Shown here: one piece after another, positions 41,276-49,294 of the stretch
How the letters are laid out: the number at the start of each line of letters is the position of its first letter
Numbering within the stretch: position 1 is the stretch's first letter
Source of the DNA: Pseudomonas kilonensis
Lineage (GTDB): Bacteria > Pseudomonadota > Gammaproteobacteria > Pseudomonadales > Pseudomonadaceae
NCBI RefSeq assembly: GCF_001269885.1
Contig: NZ_LHVH01000013.1
Location: 42,011 to 106,010 of the forward strand
DNA: 64,000 nt
Reading direction: 5' to 3'
Translations under genes and position numbers: made by a program
The notes under the pieces: model-generated
The model's input: the letters and a program-made list of their open reading frames with translations, nothing else
Databases searched by the model: none
Told to the model about the DNA's origin: nothing

Positions 41276-42358
41276 TCATGCCAACTGATACCGCGCCATG
41301 GCCTGTTCGACATGCGCCTGGGTGATGGCGCCTTCCTGAACCAAGGCTTGCAGGGCCAGCACCACGATCCAGTGCTTATCCACCTTGCCCATGGCCGGGC
41401 CGGTCGAGTCAGCGCCGAGCGCCACGAACCGTGATCTGACATGTGCTCCGATCTGCTCGGCGACATGCTGGGCATACCCGGTCACGGCCACCACCGGCCA
41501 GTCTTCGGTGTCGAGGCAATCGAGCAAATGCGCCGACCGTCGCGGCATCCCCGGATGCAAGCGATTCCAGCGTTGTGCTTTGTCTGCGTCGCGGGCCAGG
41601 CGGGTGTAGCTGGGGCAACTCCACAACTCGCTGGCGACGCCCCAGTCGTCGCGCAACATGTGCGCCGCCGCTATCACCGACTGCAAGGCCAACCCCGCAC
41701 CCAGCAAGCGCACCCGAGGAAGCGCTGAATCGGTATCGATCCCGGCGAGCCTGTACATGCCCTTGAGGGCCTGGCTCGCGCAGAGGGGGTCGGTGGGCGT
41801 GATGAAGTCATCGGGTTGGTCGTGAAGCGCCATGTAGTAAAAGCCGTCATTGCCTTCCACATACAAACTCTGCAAAGCCGCCAGGGCAATGGCGTGCGCC
41901 TCGGCACCACTGGCGGGGTCGAACGGCAGGCATTGCGGGTTGGCGACCAACCAGAGCGGTACCCAGGGATGGGCACCCTTGGACCAGTGCGAAGGCGAGG
42001 TCTCTATGTCATTGCACAAAATACCCCGGTTGGCCGATTCATTGGACAGTGCGCAAAGCTCGGCCGACGTCGCGGAACGGGTCAGGTACAGCAGTGGTTT
42101 TTCACTGGCGCGGGCCGTGGCGCTGAAGCGCAGGGGCCAGGCGCTGATACGCGATTGCTTTATGTCGTCCGACCGCGGATGGGTGCGTATGACCCAGATA
42201 TTTTGGGCGGCACCCGAATCGCTTTCCAATCGGTTGGCAATATCGATCATGGTGCAGAGCGGAGATGCGCAAGCCGTGTACGTTCGGATTTTTTCGATGC
42301 AGACCTGAGCCGCTCGCCCTGTGTCAGGTGTTTTTTTGAAAGTGGAAAAACCGATCAT
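41276..42358 (-). CDS. Truncated E1-like protein (C-terminal transketolase part)
   Basis: About 360 residues match only the C-terminal half of AceE-type E1. Alignable parts are PFDPASGAEAHAIALAALQS, YVEGNDGFYYMALHDQ, LKGMYRLAG, LLGAGLALQSVIAAA, DDWGVASELWSCPSY and SRFVALGADS near the end. The ThDP-binding N-terminal domain is absent, and the first 120-150 residues are hard to place. It has no stop codons or frameshifts and keeps an operator-like site, so it is probably an intact gene rather than debris. Start 42358 follows GGAG; 42379 and 42250 are alternatives. Confidence 0.7.
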   Translation of the reverse strand: MIGFSTFKKTPDTGRAAQVCIEKIRTYTACASPLCTMIDIANRLESDSGAAQNIWVIRTHPRSDDIKQSRISAWPLRFSATARASEKPLLYLTRSATSAELCALSNESANRGILCNDIETSPSHWSKGAHPWVPLWLVANPQCLPFDPASGAEAHAIALAALQSLYVEGNDGFYYMALHDQPDDFITPTDPLCASQALKGMYRLAGIDTDSALPRVRLLGAGLALQSVIAAAHMLRDDWGVASELWSCPSYTRLARDADKAQRWNRLHPGMPRRSAHLLDCLDTEDWPVVAVTGYAQHVAEQIGAHVRSRFVALGADSTGPAMGKVDKHWIVVLALQALVQEGAITQAHVEQAMARYQLA

Positions 42359-42416
42359 GAACCAAGGCGCTCCGTGCATTGGGTAATGCCGGGACCATAC
42401 TGCACTCTTCAATGTA

Positions 42417-42430
42417 ATTGCAAATGCAAT
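42417..42430. promoter_or_regulatory. Operator-like palindrome before the truncated E1 gene
   Basis: ATTGCA-AA-TGCAAT has the same 6-2-6 layout and core TGCA arms as site 1 (GTTGCA-AT-TGCAAC). On the minus strand, TTGCAA in it and TATGGT 18 bp downstream could be -35 and -10 boxes. Confidence 0.65.
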
Positions 42431-42489
42431 GGTTTTGCCTCGGTGCCAGTGTTCACAGCAAGCGCGAGCGGGCACCGAGCCTGTTGAAC

Positions 42490-42906
42490 TCAGGGCTCCA
42501 ACGCCGGCCCCTTCAACTCGATCTGGTTACCATCCGGATCGAAGCAGTAGATCGACCAGCCCTTGCCCTCCGCACCATAGCGCATCTGCGCTTTCTCAAC
42601 GGACAGACCGGCCGAGGCCAAATGCGCGACGAGGGCTTGTTCATCAAACGGCTCGATACGCAGGCAGAGGTGATCGACGTTGTGCCCTTGCTTACCGGGC
42701 GCCGGTCCACCTTGGCGACCGAGAGGCCCGTCGACGGCCACCAGGTCAAGCATCGAAACACCAGTGCCCAGATGAAGCATGCCAAGATCGTCCCGGCGCT
42801 TCTTGAGCTCGCAACCAAGCACCGACGTGTAGAAAGCGAGGCTGCGCTCGAGGTCTTTTACGCGCAGGACGATGTGGTCGATACGTTGAATCGTGAAGTT
42901 CTTCAT
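42490..42906 (-). CDS. VOC-family (glyoxalase/dioxygenase fold) protein
   Basis: The 138-residue protein has paired beta-alpha-beta-beta-beta modules of the vicinal-oxygen-chelate fold. Candidate metal ligands are His11 (IDHIVLRV), a His in VDHLCLRI and a C-terminal Glu in GNQIELKGP, with DPDGNQIEL as the family signature. VOC proteins include glyoxalases, fosfomycin-resistance enzymes and dioxygenases; the substrate is unknown. It lies upstream of the truncated E1 gene on the same strand, but an operator separates them. Confidence 0.88.
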   Translation of the reverse strand: MKNFTIQRIDHIVLRVKDLERSLAFYTSVLGCELKKRRDDLGMLHLGTGVSMLDLVAVDGPLGRQGGPAPGKQGHNVDHLCLRIEPFDEQALVAHLASAGLSVEKAQMRYGAEGKGWSIYCFDPDGNQIELKGPALEP

Positions 42907-43015
42907 ACGGGCCTCATGTGCTCAGTGCCGCATTGTTTATTGCCACAGGAATTCCACACGCTATCGGGGCTTCTGATACCGTGCAAAAAAACATGATCTG
43001 GAGAATGGCATAAGC

Positions 43016-43669
43016 ATGAAGGCTCCACGAATTTTTATGATCCACGCAACCCCATTGGCGATCGAGCCCATCACGGCAGCCTTTGCCCGGCATTGGCCGC
43101 AGGCACGGATTATCAACCTGCTCGAGGATTCGCTGCCCCAGGACCGGGTGGAAGAGGGCGAGTTGACCACGAGCATGAAGGCGCGCTTCCTGACGCTGTC
43201 CCACTACGCCGTACAAAGCGCGGCGGATGCCATTCTGTTTACCTGCTCGGCGTTTGGCGATGCCATCGACCTGGTGAAACCCGAAGTGGCCATTCCCGTG
43301 CTCAAGCCGAACGAAGCCATGATCGATCAGGCGCTGAGCCAGGCATCGCGCATTGCTGTGCTGGCAACGTTTGAACCCACCATTACCTCGATGATGCCCG
43401 AGTTCAAGCAAGCGGTAGAGCGCAGTGGTCGCGCGGTGGAAGTGGTGCCTTATTTCGTTCCGGGGGCATTGCAGGCGTTGAAAGACGGCAACCCGCAAGC
43501 CCACGATGCCGCCATTGTGGAAATGGCCGCTCAGGTTAAGGATTGCGACTTGATCTGCTTCGCCCAGTTCTCGATGACCAGTGCTGCCGAACAGGCCCAG
43601 GCTCGCTCCGGACTACCGGTATTGACCACACCCGACAGTGCCGTGCTGGCGCTGCGCAAGTTGCTCTAA
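43016..43669 (+). CDS. Asp/Glu/hydantoin racemase-family protein
   Basis: The 217-residue protein has the two-lobed Asp/Glu racemase fold. A first-lobe catalytic Cys is in ILFTCSAFGD. In the second lobe the expected Cys position reads ICFAQFSMTS, with the Cys displaced by three residues from the usual spot. Two-cysteine members racemise; single-cysteine relatives such as arylmalonate decarboxylase do other chemistry. It is followed after 41 bp by a hydroxypyruvate-isomerase-like gene, and the two probably form an operon. Confidence 0.8.
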   Translation: MKAPRIFMIHATPLAIEPITAAFARHWPQARIINLLEDSLPQDRVEEGELTTSMKARFLTLSHYAVQSAADAILFTCSAFGDAIDLVKPEVAIPVLKPNEAMIDQALSQASRIAVLATFEPTITSMMPEFKQAVERSGRAVEVVPYFVPGALQALKDGNPQAHDAAIVEMAAQVKDCDLICFAQFSMTSAAEQAQARSGLPVLTTPDSAVLALRKLL

Positions 43670-43710
43670 ACGGACGATTTCGTTTCTTCCCAGGATGGAT
43701 GATTTACCCC

Positions 43711-44460
43711 ATGCCCAAGTTCAACGCTCACCTCGGTTTTCAATTCAATGAAGTGCCTTTTCTACAACGCATCGAAGCCGCCGCCGCTGCGGGCTTTCGC
43801 GCGGTGGAGTTCCCGTCGCCCTACGAGTTCGACGCCAGTCTCCTGGCCGATCACCTGACTCATCACAACCTGCCACTGATCCAGTTCGCCGCACCGGCTG
43901 GCGTGACCAAAGGCATCGCGGCCTTGCACGGCCAGGAAGAGGCGTTTCGCAGCGGCTTGCTCCAGGCTGCTCGTTATGCGAAGGCGCTGGCGTGTTCGGA
44001 TGTCCACATCATGTCGGGCGTTACGACTCAGGAAGACGCCGCGCTTATCTATGGGCGCAACCTGGAGTACGCCGTCAAATACCTTGAGGACCAGGGGCTG
44101 CGGCCGCTGATTGAGGTCATCTGCGTGCAGGAAATGCCGGACTACTACATGTCCGACTTCAGCAAGGCGCAACAGGTGCTGGAGACGTTCCCGAGTGTCG
44201 GGCTGATCCTCGATCTTTACCATGCCCAGCGGCTGACCGGGGACGCGGCGGATGTCCTGGCTCGCTTCTATGACCGAACCGTCCATGTGCAAATTGCCGA
44301 CTGCCCGGGGCGTCATGAACCGGGGACGGGGAATATGGATTTTGCGGCGTTGTTCGCAGACCTGGAGCGGCGTGGCTATCAAGGCTGGATCGGCTGTGAA
44401 TACCGCCCCACCGGCTCTACCGTGGCAGGCCTTGATTGGCTCAAACAGTTCAGCGCCTGA
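43711..44460 (+). CDS. Hydroxypyruvate isomerase-like TIM-barrel protein
   Basis: The 249-residue protein belongs to the Hyi/OtnI group of xylose-isomerase-like TIM barrels. Candidate metal ligands are Glu in PLIEVI, Asp in LILDLYHAQ, Gln in VHVQIAD and Glu in IGCEYRP. These enzymes interconvert hydroxypyruvate with tartronate semialdehyde or related four-carbon compounds. The start could be 43699 (MIYPMPKF), but 43711 gives the family N-terminus MPKFNAHLGF. Confidence 0.85.
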   Translation: MPKFNAHLGFQFNEVPFLQRIEAAAAAGFRAVEFPSPYEFDASLLADHLTHHNLPLIQFAAPAGVTKGIAALHGQEEAFRSGLLQAARYAKALACSDVHIMSGVTTQEDAALIYGRNLEYAVKYLEDQGLRPLIEVICVQEMPDYYMSDFSKAQQVLETFPSVGLILDLYHAQRLTGDAADVLARFYDRTVHVQIADCPGRHEPGTGNMDFAALFADLERRGYQGWIGCEYRPTGSTVAGLDWLKQFSA

Positions 44461-44488
44461 CAAACAGCCAAGCTTGCCTCCAACCCCC

Positions 44489-44579
44489 CTGTGGGAGCGA
44501 GCTTGCTCGCGATAGCGGATTCACAGTCAACCAATCTGCTGGCTGATACACCGCCATCGCGAGCAAGCTCGCTCCCACA
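44489..44579. repeat. REPIN
   Basis: Inverted GTGGGAGCGAGCTTGCTCGC palindromes. Confidence 0.9.
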
Positions 44580-44680
44580 AAAAAGCGGCCAGATCTGTGG
44601 GAAATCTGCCGCCCGTCTATCCTAGGTAGTCTTGAACCAGGCGCGGAATCGGCAACCGATCACCCAGGGACTCCCACACC

Positions 44681-45226
44681 ATGAAAAAACAAGAACAAGA
44701 CGACCTCATCCAAACCCTGAAAACCCGCTTCGAACAAAACCTGAACCGCCACCCAGACATCCTCTGGGCCGACGTCCAGGCCAAGCTCGAAACCAACCCC
44801 AACGCACTAAAATCCCTCCAGGCCATGGACGCCACCGGAGGCGAGCCAGACGTGATCGGCCTCGATCCGAAAACCGGTGCTGTCACCTTCTGCGATTGCG
44901 CCAAAGAAAGCCCAACCGGTCGCCGAAGCCTCTGCTACGACCGCGCCGCCCTGGACGCACGCAAGGAGAACAAGCCCAAAGGCAGTGCCGTCGAAATGGC
45001 CGAAGAGATGGGCATCGCCCTGCTGACGGAAGACCAGTATCGAGCTCTGCAAACGCTCGGCGAGTTTGATGCAAAAACGTCCAGTTGGCTGGCAACCCCT
45101 TCAGCGCTTCGCTCCCTCGATGGGGCGATTTTTGGCGACTATCGTTATGGTCGGGTGTTCATCTACCACAACGGTGTGCAGTCGTATTACGCGGCGCGTG
45201 GGTTTCGTGGGTTGCTGCAGGTTTAA
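44681..45226 (+). CDS. DUF4256 family protein
   Basis: The 181-residue protein matches the DUF4256 pattern as I recall it. There is an N-terminal helical part, then MDATGGEPDVIG, FCDCAKESPTGRRSLCYD and a C-terminal GRVFIYHNGVQSYYAARGFRG. No catalytic site is established for the family. The Cys and Asp residues of CDCAKESP are conserved marks. It stands alone between repeats. Confidence 0.78.
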   Translation: MKKQEQDDLIQTLKTRFEQNLNRHPDILWADVQAKLETNPNALKSLQAMDATGGEPDVIGLDPKTGAVTFCDCAKESPTGRRSLCYDRAALDARKENKPKGSAVEMAEEMGIALLTEDQYRALQTLGEFDAKTSSWLATPSALRSLDGAIFGDYRYGRVFIYHNGVQSYYAARGFRGLLQV

Positions 45227-45240
45227 AGGGCAACCCAAAC

Positions 45241-45374
45241 CTGTGGCGAGGGGATTTATCCCCGCTCGGCTGCGCAGCAGCCCCAAAACCATTCACCTCG
45301 GCGTGTCAGGAACAATCAGTTGCAAGGTTTGCGACTGCTGCGCAGCCGAGCGGGGATAAATCCCCTCGCCACAA
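45241..45374. repeat. REP pair of the GTGGCGAGGGGATTTATCCC family
   Basis: Inverted GTGGCGAGGGGATTTATCCC elements enclose CTGCGCAGCAGCCCC and its inverse. Confidence 0.9.
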
Positions 45375-45416
45375 AGGATCTGTGTGTTCGAGCGGCCGCA
45401 GTACAACAAAAACGCC

Positions 45417-46925
45417 TCACTCAAAAACCAAAATCTCACACCCCTTGGCTTCAACCATCTGCGCAAACCCAGGCAACCGCGCCACAAACTCCGTCTCAAA
45501 CGCCAGGTACCGATCCTGCGCCGGCACATAACGAACATCCGGCTTAATACGCGGGATGTCCTTGCTCGACAGCTTCACCACCTCATCACTGCCCTGATTC
45601 CAAAACCACGCCAGCGTGTGTGTGCCAAAGGTGTTGGCGCGATAATTCCACACCCACCACTCCCCATGCCCCCGGGACACATGAAGCTGCCCATGAAACG
45701 TGCGCAACGTAATGACCTGCTTGGGCTGCGTGACGAGCAGGCGCGTGTCCTGGCGCAGCTCACTGCCGAAACCATCCAATGTCGCCTTCGTCGTAGTACC
45801 AGTCATGAAGTTGAAGCGCCATGCCAACAACACCGTCTCCTGATAACCCGAATGCTCAACGTTCTGCCGCGCACCTTCGCTGAACAGCAGAACCTCGTCA
45901 CCCCCCAGGTACGCGGTTGAGGGCCGCAGCTTATAGGCCTCAGCGGGCATCCGTTTGGCGACGATGGCCTGGTGCGGCGGGTCTTGATTCCAGACCCAGC
46001 ACTTCGGGCCGTTGTGCTGCATGAACAGCAAGCGACCAGGGCCGATGGGCAGGATTGTCAGTTCATCCGCGTACTCGAAAATCACCTCGCTGCTGTCCGC
46101 CGTGATCCGCCAGATCCGCGTCACATGCTCGGGTTCGTAAATGCGCTGACGTTCGAATATCTCCGAGCCCACCACCACGCAAGGCTGTTCAAATTCCGGC
46201 CATTGCACCCCGGCAGGCCCGAACGCCGCGATCTCATCGCCTTGCCGAATCTCGTATTGATAACGGTCATCCGCACTGTAATCGCCGCGTATCACCCGAC
46301 GTTTCCACAGGCTGCGCTGGGCATCGGCATCGATGAGCTGCAAGTCCGCGGCGTCCACGCCGTCGGTGCGGTGTTCGAGCATGTCCTGCTCGGTGGGCGG
46401 CCACTGGTTGTAATCGATCAGGAAGCACAACCACTGGTCTTCGTCCTGCTCGGTAATGGCGGCCCAGCCGTTGCGGTAGTTGTATTCATGCACATAGGTG
46501 GCGCCGGGATAGTCATGGACTTCCTGCAGCCACTTCACCTTGCTGCGCTTGGGTTTGGTCGGTTTGCGTTCGACGGCGGCAGGCTTCGGCGGTGCGATCA
46601 AACTCGCCGTGAACCTCGGCTCGCCGCGCTGGCCCTGCCAGTGCTGGGCAAACGCCTCGCGCTGATTGGCCGGGACAATCACCGGCCGATAATCGTCGCC
46701 ACCGGCATCCAGGTTCCACAAGTCATAACCCTGAGCCGCCAACACCGGCGCCAGCGCCTCGAAGCAGACCTCGGGCATCTCGTTGGACAGCTCATCCAAC
46801 AGCGCCTCGAACCCCGGGCCGGCAAACACACCGATGTCGGGGTAGTAATGCTGCAGCAGAGCCAGCAACTCGCCGCCGGGTGTTTTCCAATCGATGTGAA
46901 CCAACGGATCAAAACGAGCTGCCAT
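45417..46925 (-). CDS. Uncharacterised 502-residue protein
   Basis: I do not recognise the whole protein. The first 100 residues contain PEVCFEALAPVLAAQGYDLW and a following GDDYRPVIV, which recall small DUF6630-type domains. A linker at about 115-135 is rich in Pro and Lys (PPKPAAVERKPTKPKRSK). The remainder is Trp- and Tyr-rich, with repeated strand patterns that could form a propeller-like or sensor fold. There is no signal peptide or membrane helix. A GTG three bases upstream of ATG 46925 is an alternative start. Confidence 0.7.
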   Translation of the reverse strand: MAARFDPLVHIDWKTPGGELLALLQHYYPDIGVFAGPGFEALLDELSNEMPEVCFEALAPVLAAQGYDLWNLDAGGDDYRPVIVPANQREAFAQHWQGQRGEPRFTASLIAPPKPAAVERKPTKPKRSKVKWLQEVHDYPGATYVHEYNYRNGWAAITEQDEDQWLCFLIDYNQWPPTEQDMLEHRTDGVDAADLQLIDADAQRSLWKRRVIRGDYSADDRYQYEIRQGDEIAAFGPAGVQWPEFEQPCVVVGSEIFERQRIYEPEHVTRIWRITADSSEVIFEYADELTILPIGPGRLLFMQHNGPKCWVWNQDPPHQAIVAKRMPAEAYKLRPSTAYLGGDEVLLFSEGARQNVEHSGYQETVLLAWRFNFMTGTTTKATLDGFGSELRQDTRLLVTQPKQVITLRTFHGQLHVSRGHGEWWVWNYRANTFGTHTLAWFWNQGSDEVVKLSSKDIPRIKPDVRYVPAQDRYLAFETEFVARLPGFAQMVEAKGCEILVFE

Positions 46926-47009
46926 CACGCCTGCCTTCCCCTATGATTTTTACCTGCGCCATCTTAGCTGTTCCTCAGCCACATCACCCCGCCCAAGCAA
47001 ACCACCCAG

Positions 47010-47067
47010 TGTGGCGAGGGGATTTAGCGAAACGTCGCACCGCCCCGCTGGGCCGCGTAGCAGCCCC
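47010..47067. repeat. Degraded GTGGCGAGGGGATTT repeat
   Basis: A GTGGCGAGGGGATTTAGCGA arm is followed by CCGCTGGGCCGCGTAGCAGCCCC; the inverted partner is missing. It lies in the 46926-47238 gap, which otherwise shows no gene. Confidence 0.75.
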
Positions 47068-47238
47068 AAAAAATCATCTAGCGCCGCGATCCACTGCCGA
47101 TGCTCAAGCGCAGGCACTGAGACAGTGTGAGAGTCGTCTCATTAGACTCTTCCACCCACCCAGCCTGCGCTCTAAACTGCGCGGGCCCAGTTGGGCAAAG
47201 CAACGCCGGTTCGTTCCGGCCAATCAGGGAAGAGAGTG

Positions 47239-47664
47239 ATGAGAGTTGTTTTTGTGGTGCTGTGGATGCTTAGCGGTTATGCCTTTGCTAGCTGCGGCAG
47301 CATAACCGACAGCGACCAGCGTTATTACTGTGATGCCAAGAACGGCAATGGCAGCTGCGGCTCGATCTCCAACAGCGACCTGCGTTACGCCTGCGAGGCC
47401 GAGACCGGCAACGGCAGTTGCGGCAGCATCCGCGACAGTGACCAACGTTATTACTGCGATGCCAAGACCGGCAACGGTAGCTGCGGTTCGATCTCCAACA
47501 GCAACCTGCGTTACGCCTGCGAGGCCGAGACCGGCAACGGCAGTTGCGGCGGCATCACCGACAGTGACCAGCGCTATCTCTGTGAAGCCAAGACCGGCAA
47601 TGGCAGCTGCGGCTCGATCTCCAACAGCGACCTGCGCGCTCAATGTGATGCCTTGAAGCACTGA
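47239..47664 (+). CDS. Secreted cysteine-repeat protein
   Basis: The 141-residue protein has a signal peptide (cleavage near GYAFA-SCGS). Six 21-residue repeats of form SCGSIxxSDxRYxCxAxxGNG make up the rest. The repeats alternate in two types. Odd copies have DSDQRYYC or a close variant; even copies have SNSDLRYAC. Each has two Cys, suggesting a disulphide per repeat in the periplasm or outside the cell. ATG 47239 has AGAGAG upstream. Function is unknown; I found no catalytic motif. Confidence 0.8.
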   Translation: MRVVFVVLWMLSGYAFASCGSITDSDQRYYCDAKNGNGSCGSISNSDLRYACEAETGNGSCGSIRDSDQRYYCDAKTGNGSCGSISNSNLRYACEAETGNGSCGGITDSDQRYLCEAKTGNGSCGSISNSDLRAQCDALKH

Positions 47665-47718
47665 CTGAACGACTCGCTGAATGAAGCTGCCCCCCCTTCA
47701 ACAATGCTCAACAAAACC

Positions 47719-47760
47719 GTGGCGAGGGAGCTTGCTCCCGCTGGGCTGCGCAGCAGCCCC
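47719..47760. repeat. Single REP-like element
   Basis: GTGGCGAGGGAGCTTGCTCC followed by CGCTGGGCTGCGCAGCAGCCCC, without an inverted partner. Confidence 0.75.
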
Positions 47761-47850
47761 AAACCCTCCAACACAACACACCCGAAAAATGGCGCCCCGG
47801 TTGCCCCTCGTCTACCGTTGACGGGAACCGCCCCCCTGGAGAAAGCCCCC

Positions 47851-48477
47851 ATGTTCACCTTCCCCCGATCACACCAGAACAGAAGATGGGAAGGCCAAGG
47901 CACTCTATTCGGCGGAGGGCTTCCCTGGTATGGCGGGGATAGCCTGGGCGTGTGCTTCGGTTTCAGTACACTCTGGGTCGATATCGGTGCGCCCTATGAC
48001 TGTTTCGACGCGTTGCAGGCCAGAAAGGAGGCGATCGCCGATGCTCAGCAGGGGCTGACTGCCAATATGTTTCTCGGTGTGAGCATTGCACTGGAGGACA
48101 CCGCCGAGTCGATCATCGGGCGCGCTCCGAGCAGAGTAGTGAGCTACGTCGGCGGAGTCGCCAGCCACATCATCCTCGACATCCTCCAGCGGCCCGGGGC
48201 CCATCACTTCATTATTTCGTTCTACTACGTCGATGGCCCGGAGGGCGGCGGTGGTCACGCCATCGCAGCGTCCTTTGACGACGGCCAGACGGGGCGACTC
48301 TTCGATCCCAACTACGGCGTCGGCGCCTATCAATCGCGAACCGACCTGTGCAACGACCTGCACGCACTGCTGGCGAGCTACGTCGTTCCCGGCGGGCACG
48401 TGACCGAGAGCTACCTGTTGGAGTTTGATCACGATGATGGATTCGGTGCGTTCCAAGGAGCCGCAGCACCGCACTGA
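47851..48477 (+). CDS. YopT-type (peptidase C58) cysteine protease candidate
   Basis: The 208-residue protein carries a plausible C58 catalytic triad: Cys35 in LGVCFGFSTLW, His136 in GGHAIAASF and Asp152 in LFDPNYG. The His-Asp spacing of 16 and the DPNYG motif match the YopT/AvrPphB pattern as I recall it. Such proteases cleave host proteins after secretion. No signal peptide or obvious secretion domain is present, and no effector-delivery genes are adjacent. ATG 47851 follows CTGGAGAAAG; the upstream extension reads through a repeat. The family call is inference from motifs. Confidence 0.62.
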   Translation: MFTFPRSHQNRRWEGQGTLFGGGLPWYGGDSLGVCFGFSTLWVDIGAPYDCFDALQARKEAIADAQQGLTANMFLGVSIALEDTAESIIGRAPSRVVSYVGGVASHIILDILQRPGAHHFIISFYYVDGPEGGGGHAIAASFDDGQTGRLFDPNYGVGAYQSRTDLCNDLHALLASYVVPGGHVTESYLLEFDHDDGFGAFQGAAAPH

Positions 48478-48499
48478 TCGGCGATGAATTCAGCTGACA

Positions 48500-48904
48500 T
48501 CAATGGCCCGGAAACTCGGATCGATAGCAAACCGGTGAACTCGCGTCTGCCCGTTTCTCCACCTCATCCTCCAACCATTCAGCCAACACCACGGCATTGT
48601 TCTCGACCGTGGATTTGGCGGCATACACCAGGGTCAGGTGGCCGCCCTGTGCAACATCCACCAACCGCCACCAACACTGCGGCTGCGCGGCCAGTTCCTT
48701 GCGATAGGCGACTTTGAACTGCTCAAACGAAACAGCCCCCGCCTTGAACGCCTTGCGCAACTCATGGGAAGGCGCAACCTCCGGCAGCCACTCGGTTATG
48801 GCGAGCTCATCCTTGCGACAATTGCGCGGCCACAAGCGGTCCACCAAAACACGCACGCCATCCTCGGCGCTGGCTGTTTCGTAGGCTCGTTTGCACTGGA
48901 TCAT
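48500..48904 (-). CDS. DUF488 family protein
   Basis: The 134-residue protein matches DUF488. It has VRVLVDRLWPRNCRKDEL near the N-terminus, WLPEVAPSHELRKAF in the middle and LVYAAKSTVENNAVVLAEWL near the end. The function of the family is not established. It converges with the protease candidate. Confidence 0.88.
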   Translation of the reverse strand: MIQCKRAYETASAEDGVRVLVDRLWPRNCRKDELAITEWLPEVAPSHELRKAFKAGAVSFEQFKVAYRKELAAQPQCWWRLVDVAQGGHLTLVYAAKSTVENNAVVLAEWLEDEVEKRADASSPVCYRSEFPGH

Positions 48905-48992
48905 GGAGGCCTGCCTGTGGAAGAGGGGACCGCGTCAGAATAGGCCGACGTCCATTGCGGGACCAGGTCCTACGTCCACAGCGCTCAACCGA

Positions 48993-49294
48993 CACTGCCT
49001 TGCGCCATTGCCTACAACTACGCCAGAATCCGCCGGCTTGTGCGCCCTGGGTTGCGTCGGTAGTTTGGGACCTGTCACTGCTCATCAGTGATCGGGTTTA
49101 GCAGCTCGTGGCGAAACAGGTTGTGCAAGGTGTCATCCAGTCAGGAATCCCCATCCTGCACTTGATGGTGGCTGTGCGCAGGGCGTCCCCGGACGCGCCG
49201 GTTTCTTGTTTCCCCGGTCTGCTAACCTGCGTTCAGCTGCCTCCCCTCGTTTAGCAGCGAGTGGGTGATGGCTCCAATGACAGGAAGCAAGACG
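48993..49294 (+). promoter_or_regulatory. Conserved leader of DUF6124-like cassette A
   Basis: This 300-bp non-coding leader is nearly identical to 52711-53010. It contains GTTTAG-CAG at 49096-49104, the complementary CTG-CTAAC at 49219-49226, and a second GTTTAG-CAG at 49249-49257, 40 bp before the ATG. It also has a GCGTCC/GGACGC hairpin near 49183-49197 and a CACTG/CAGTG hairpin near 49076-49090. The promoter position is not clear. Confidence 0.75.
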
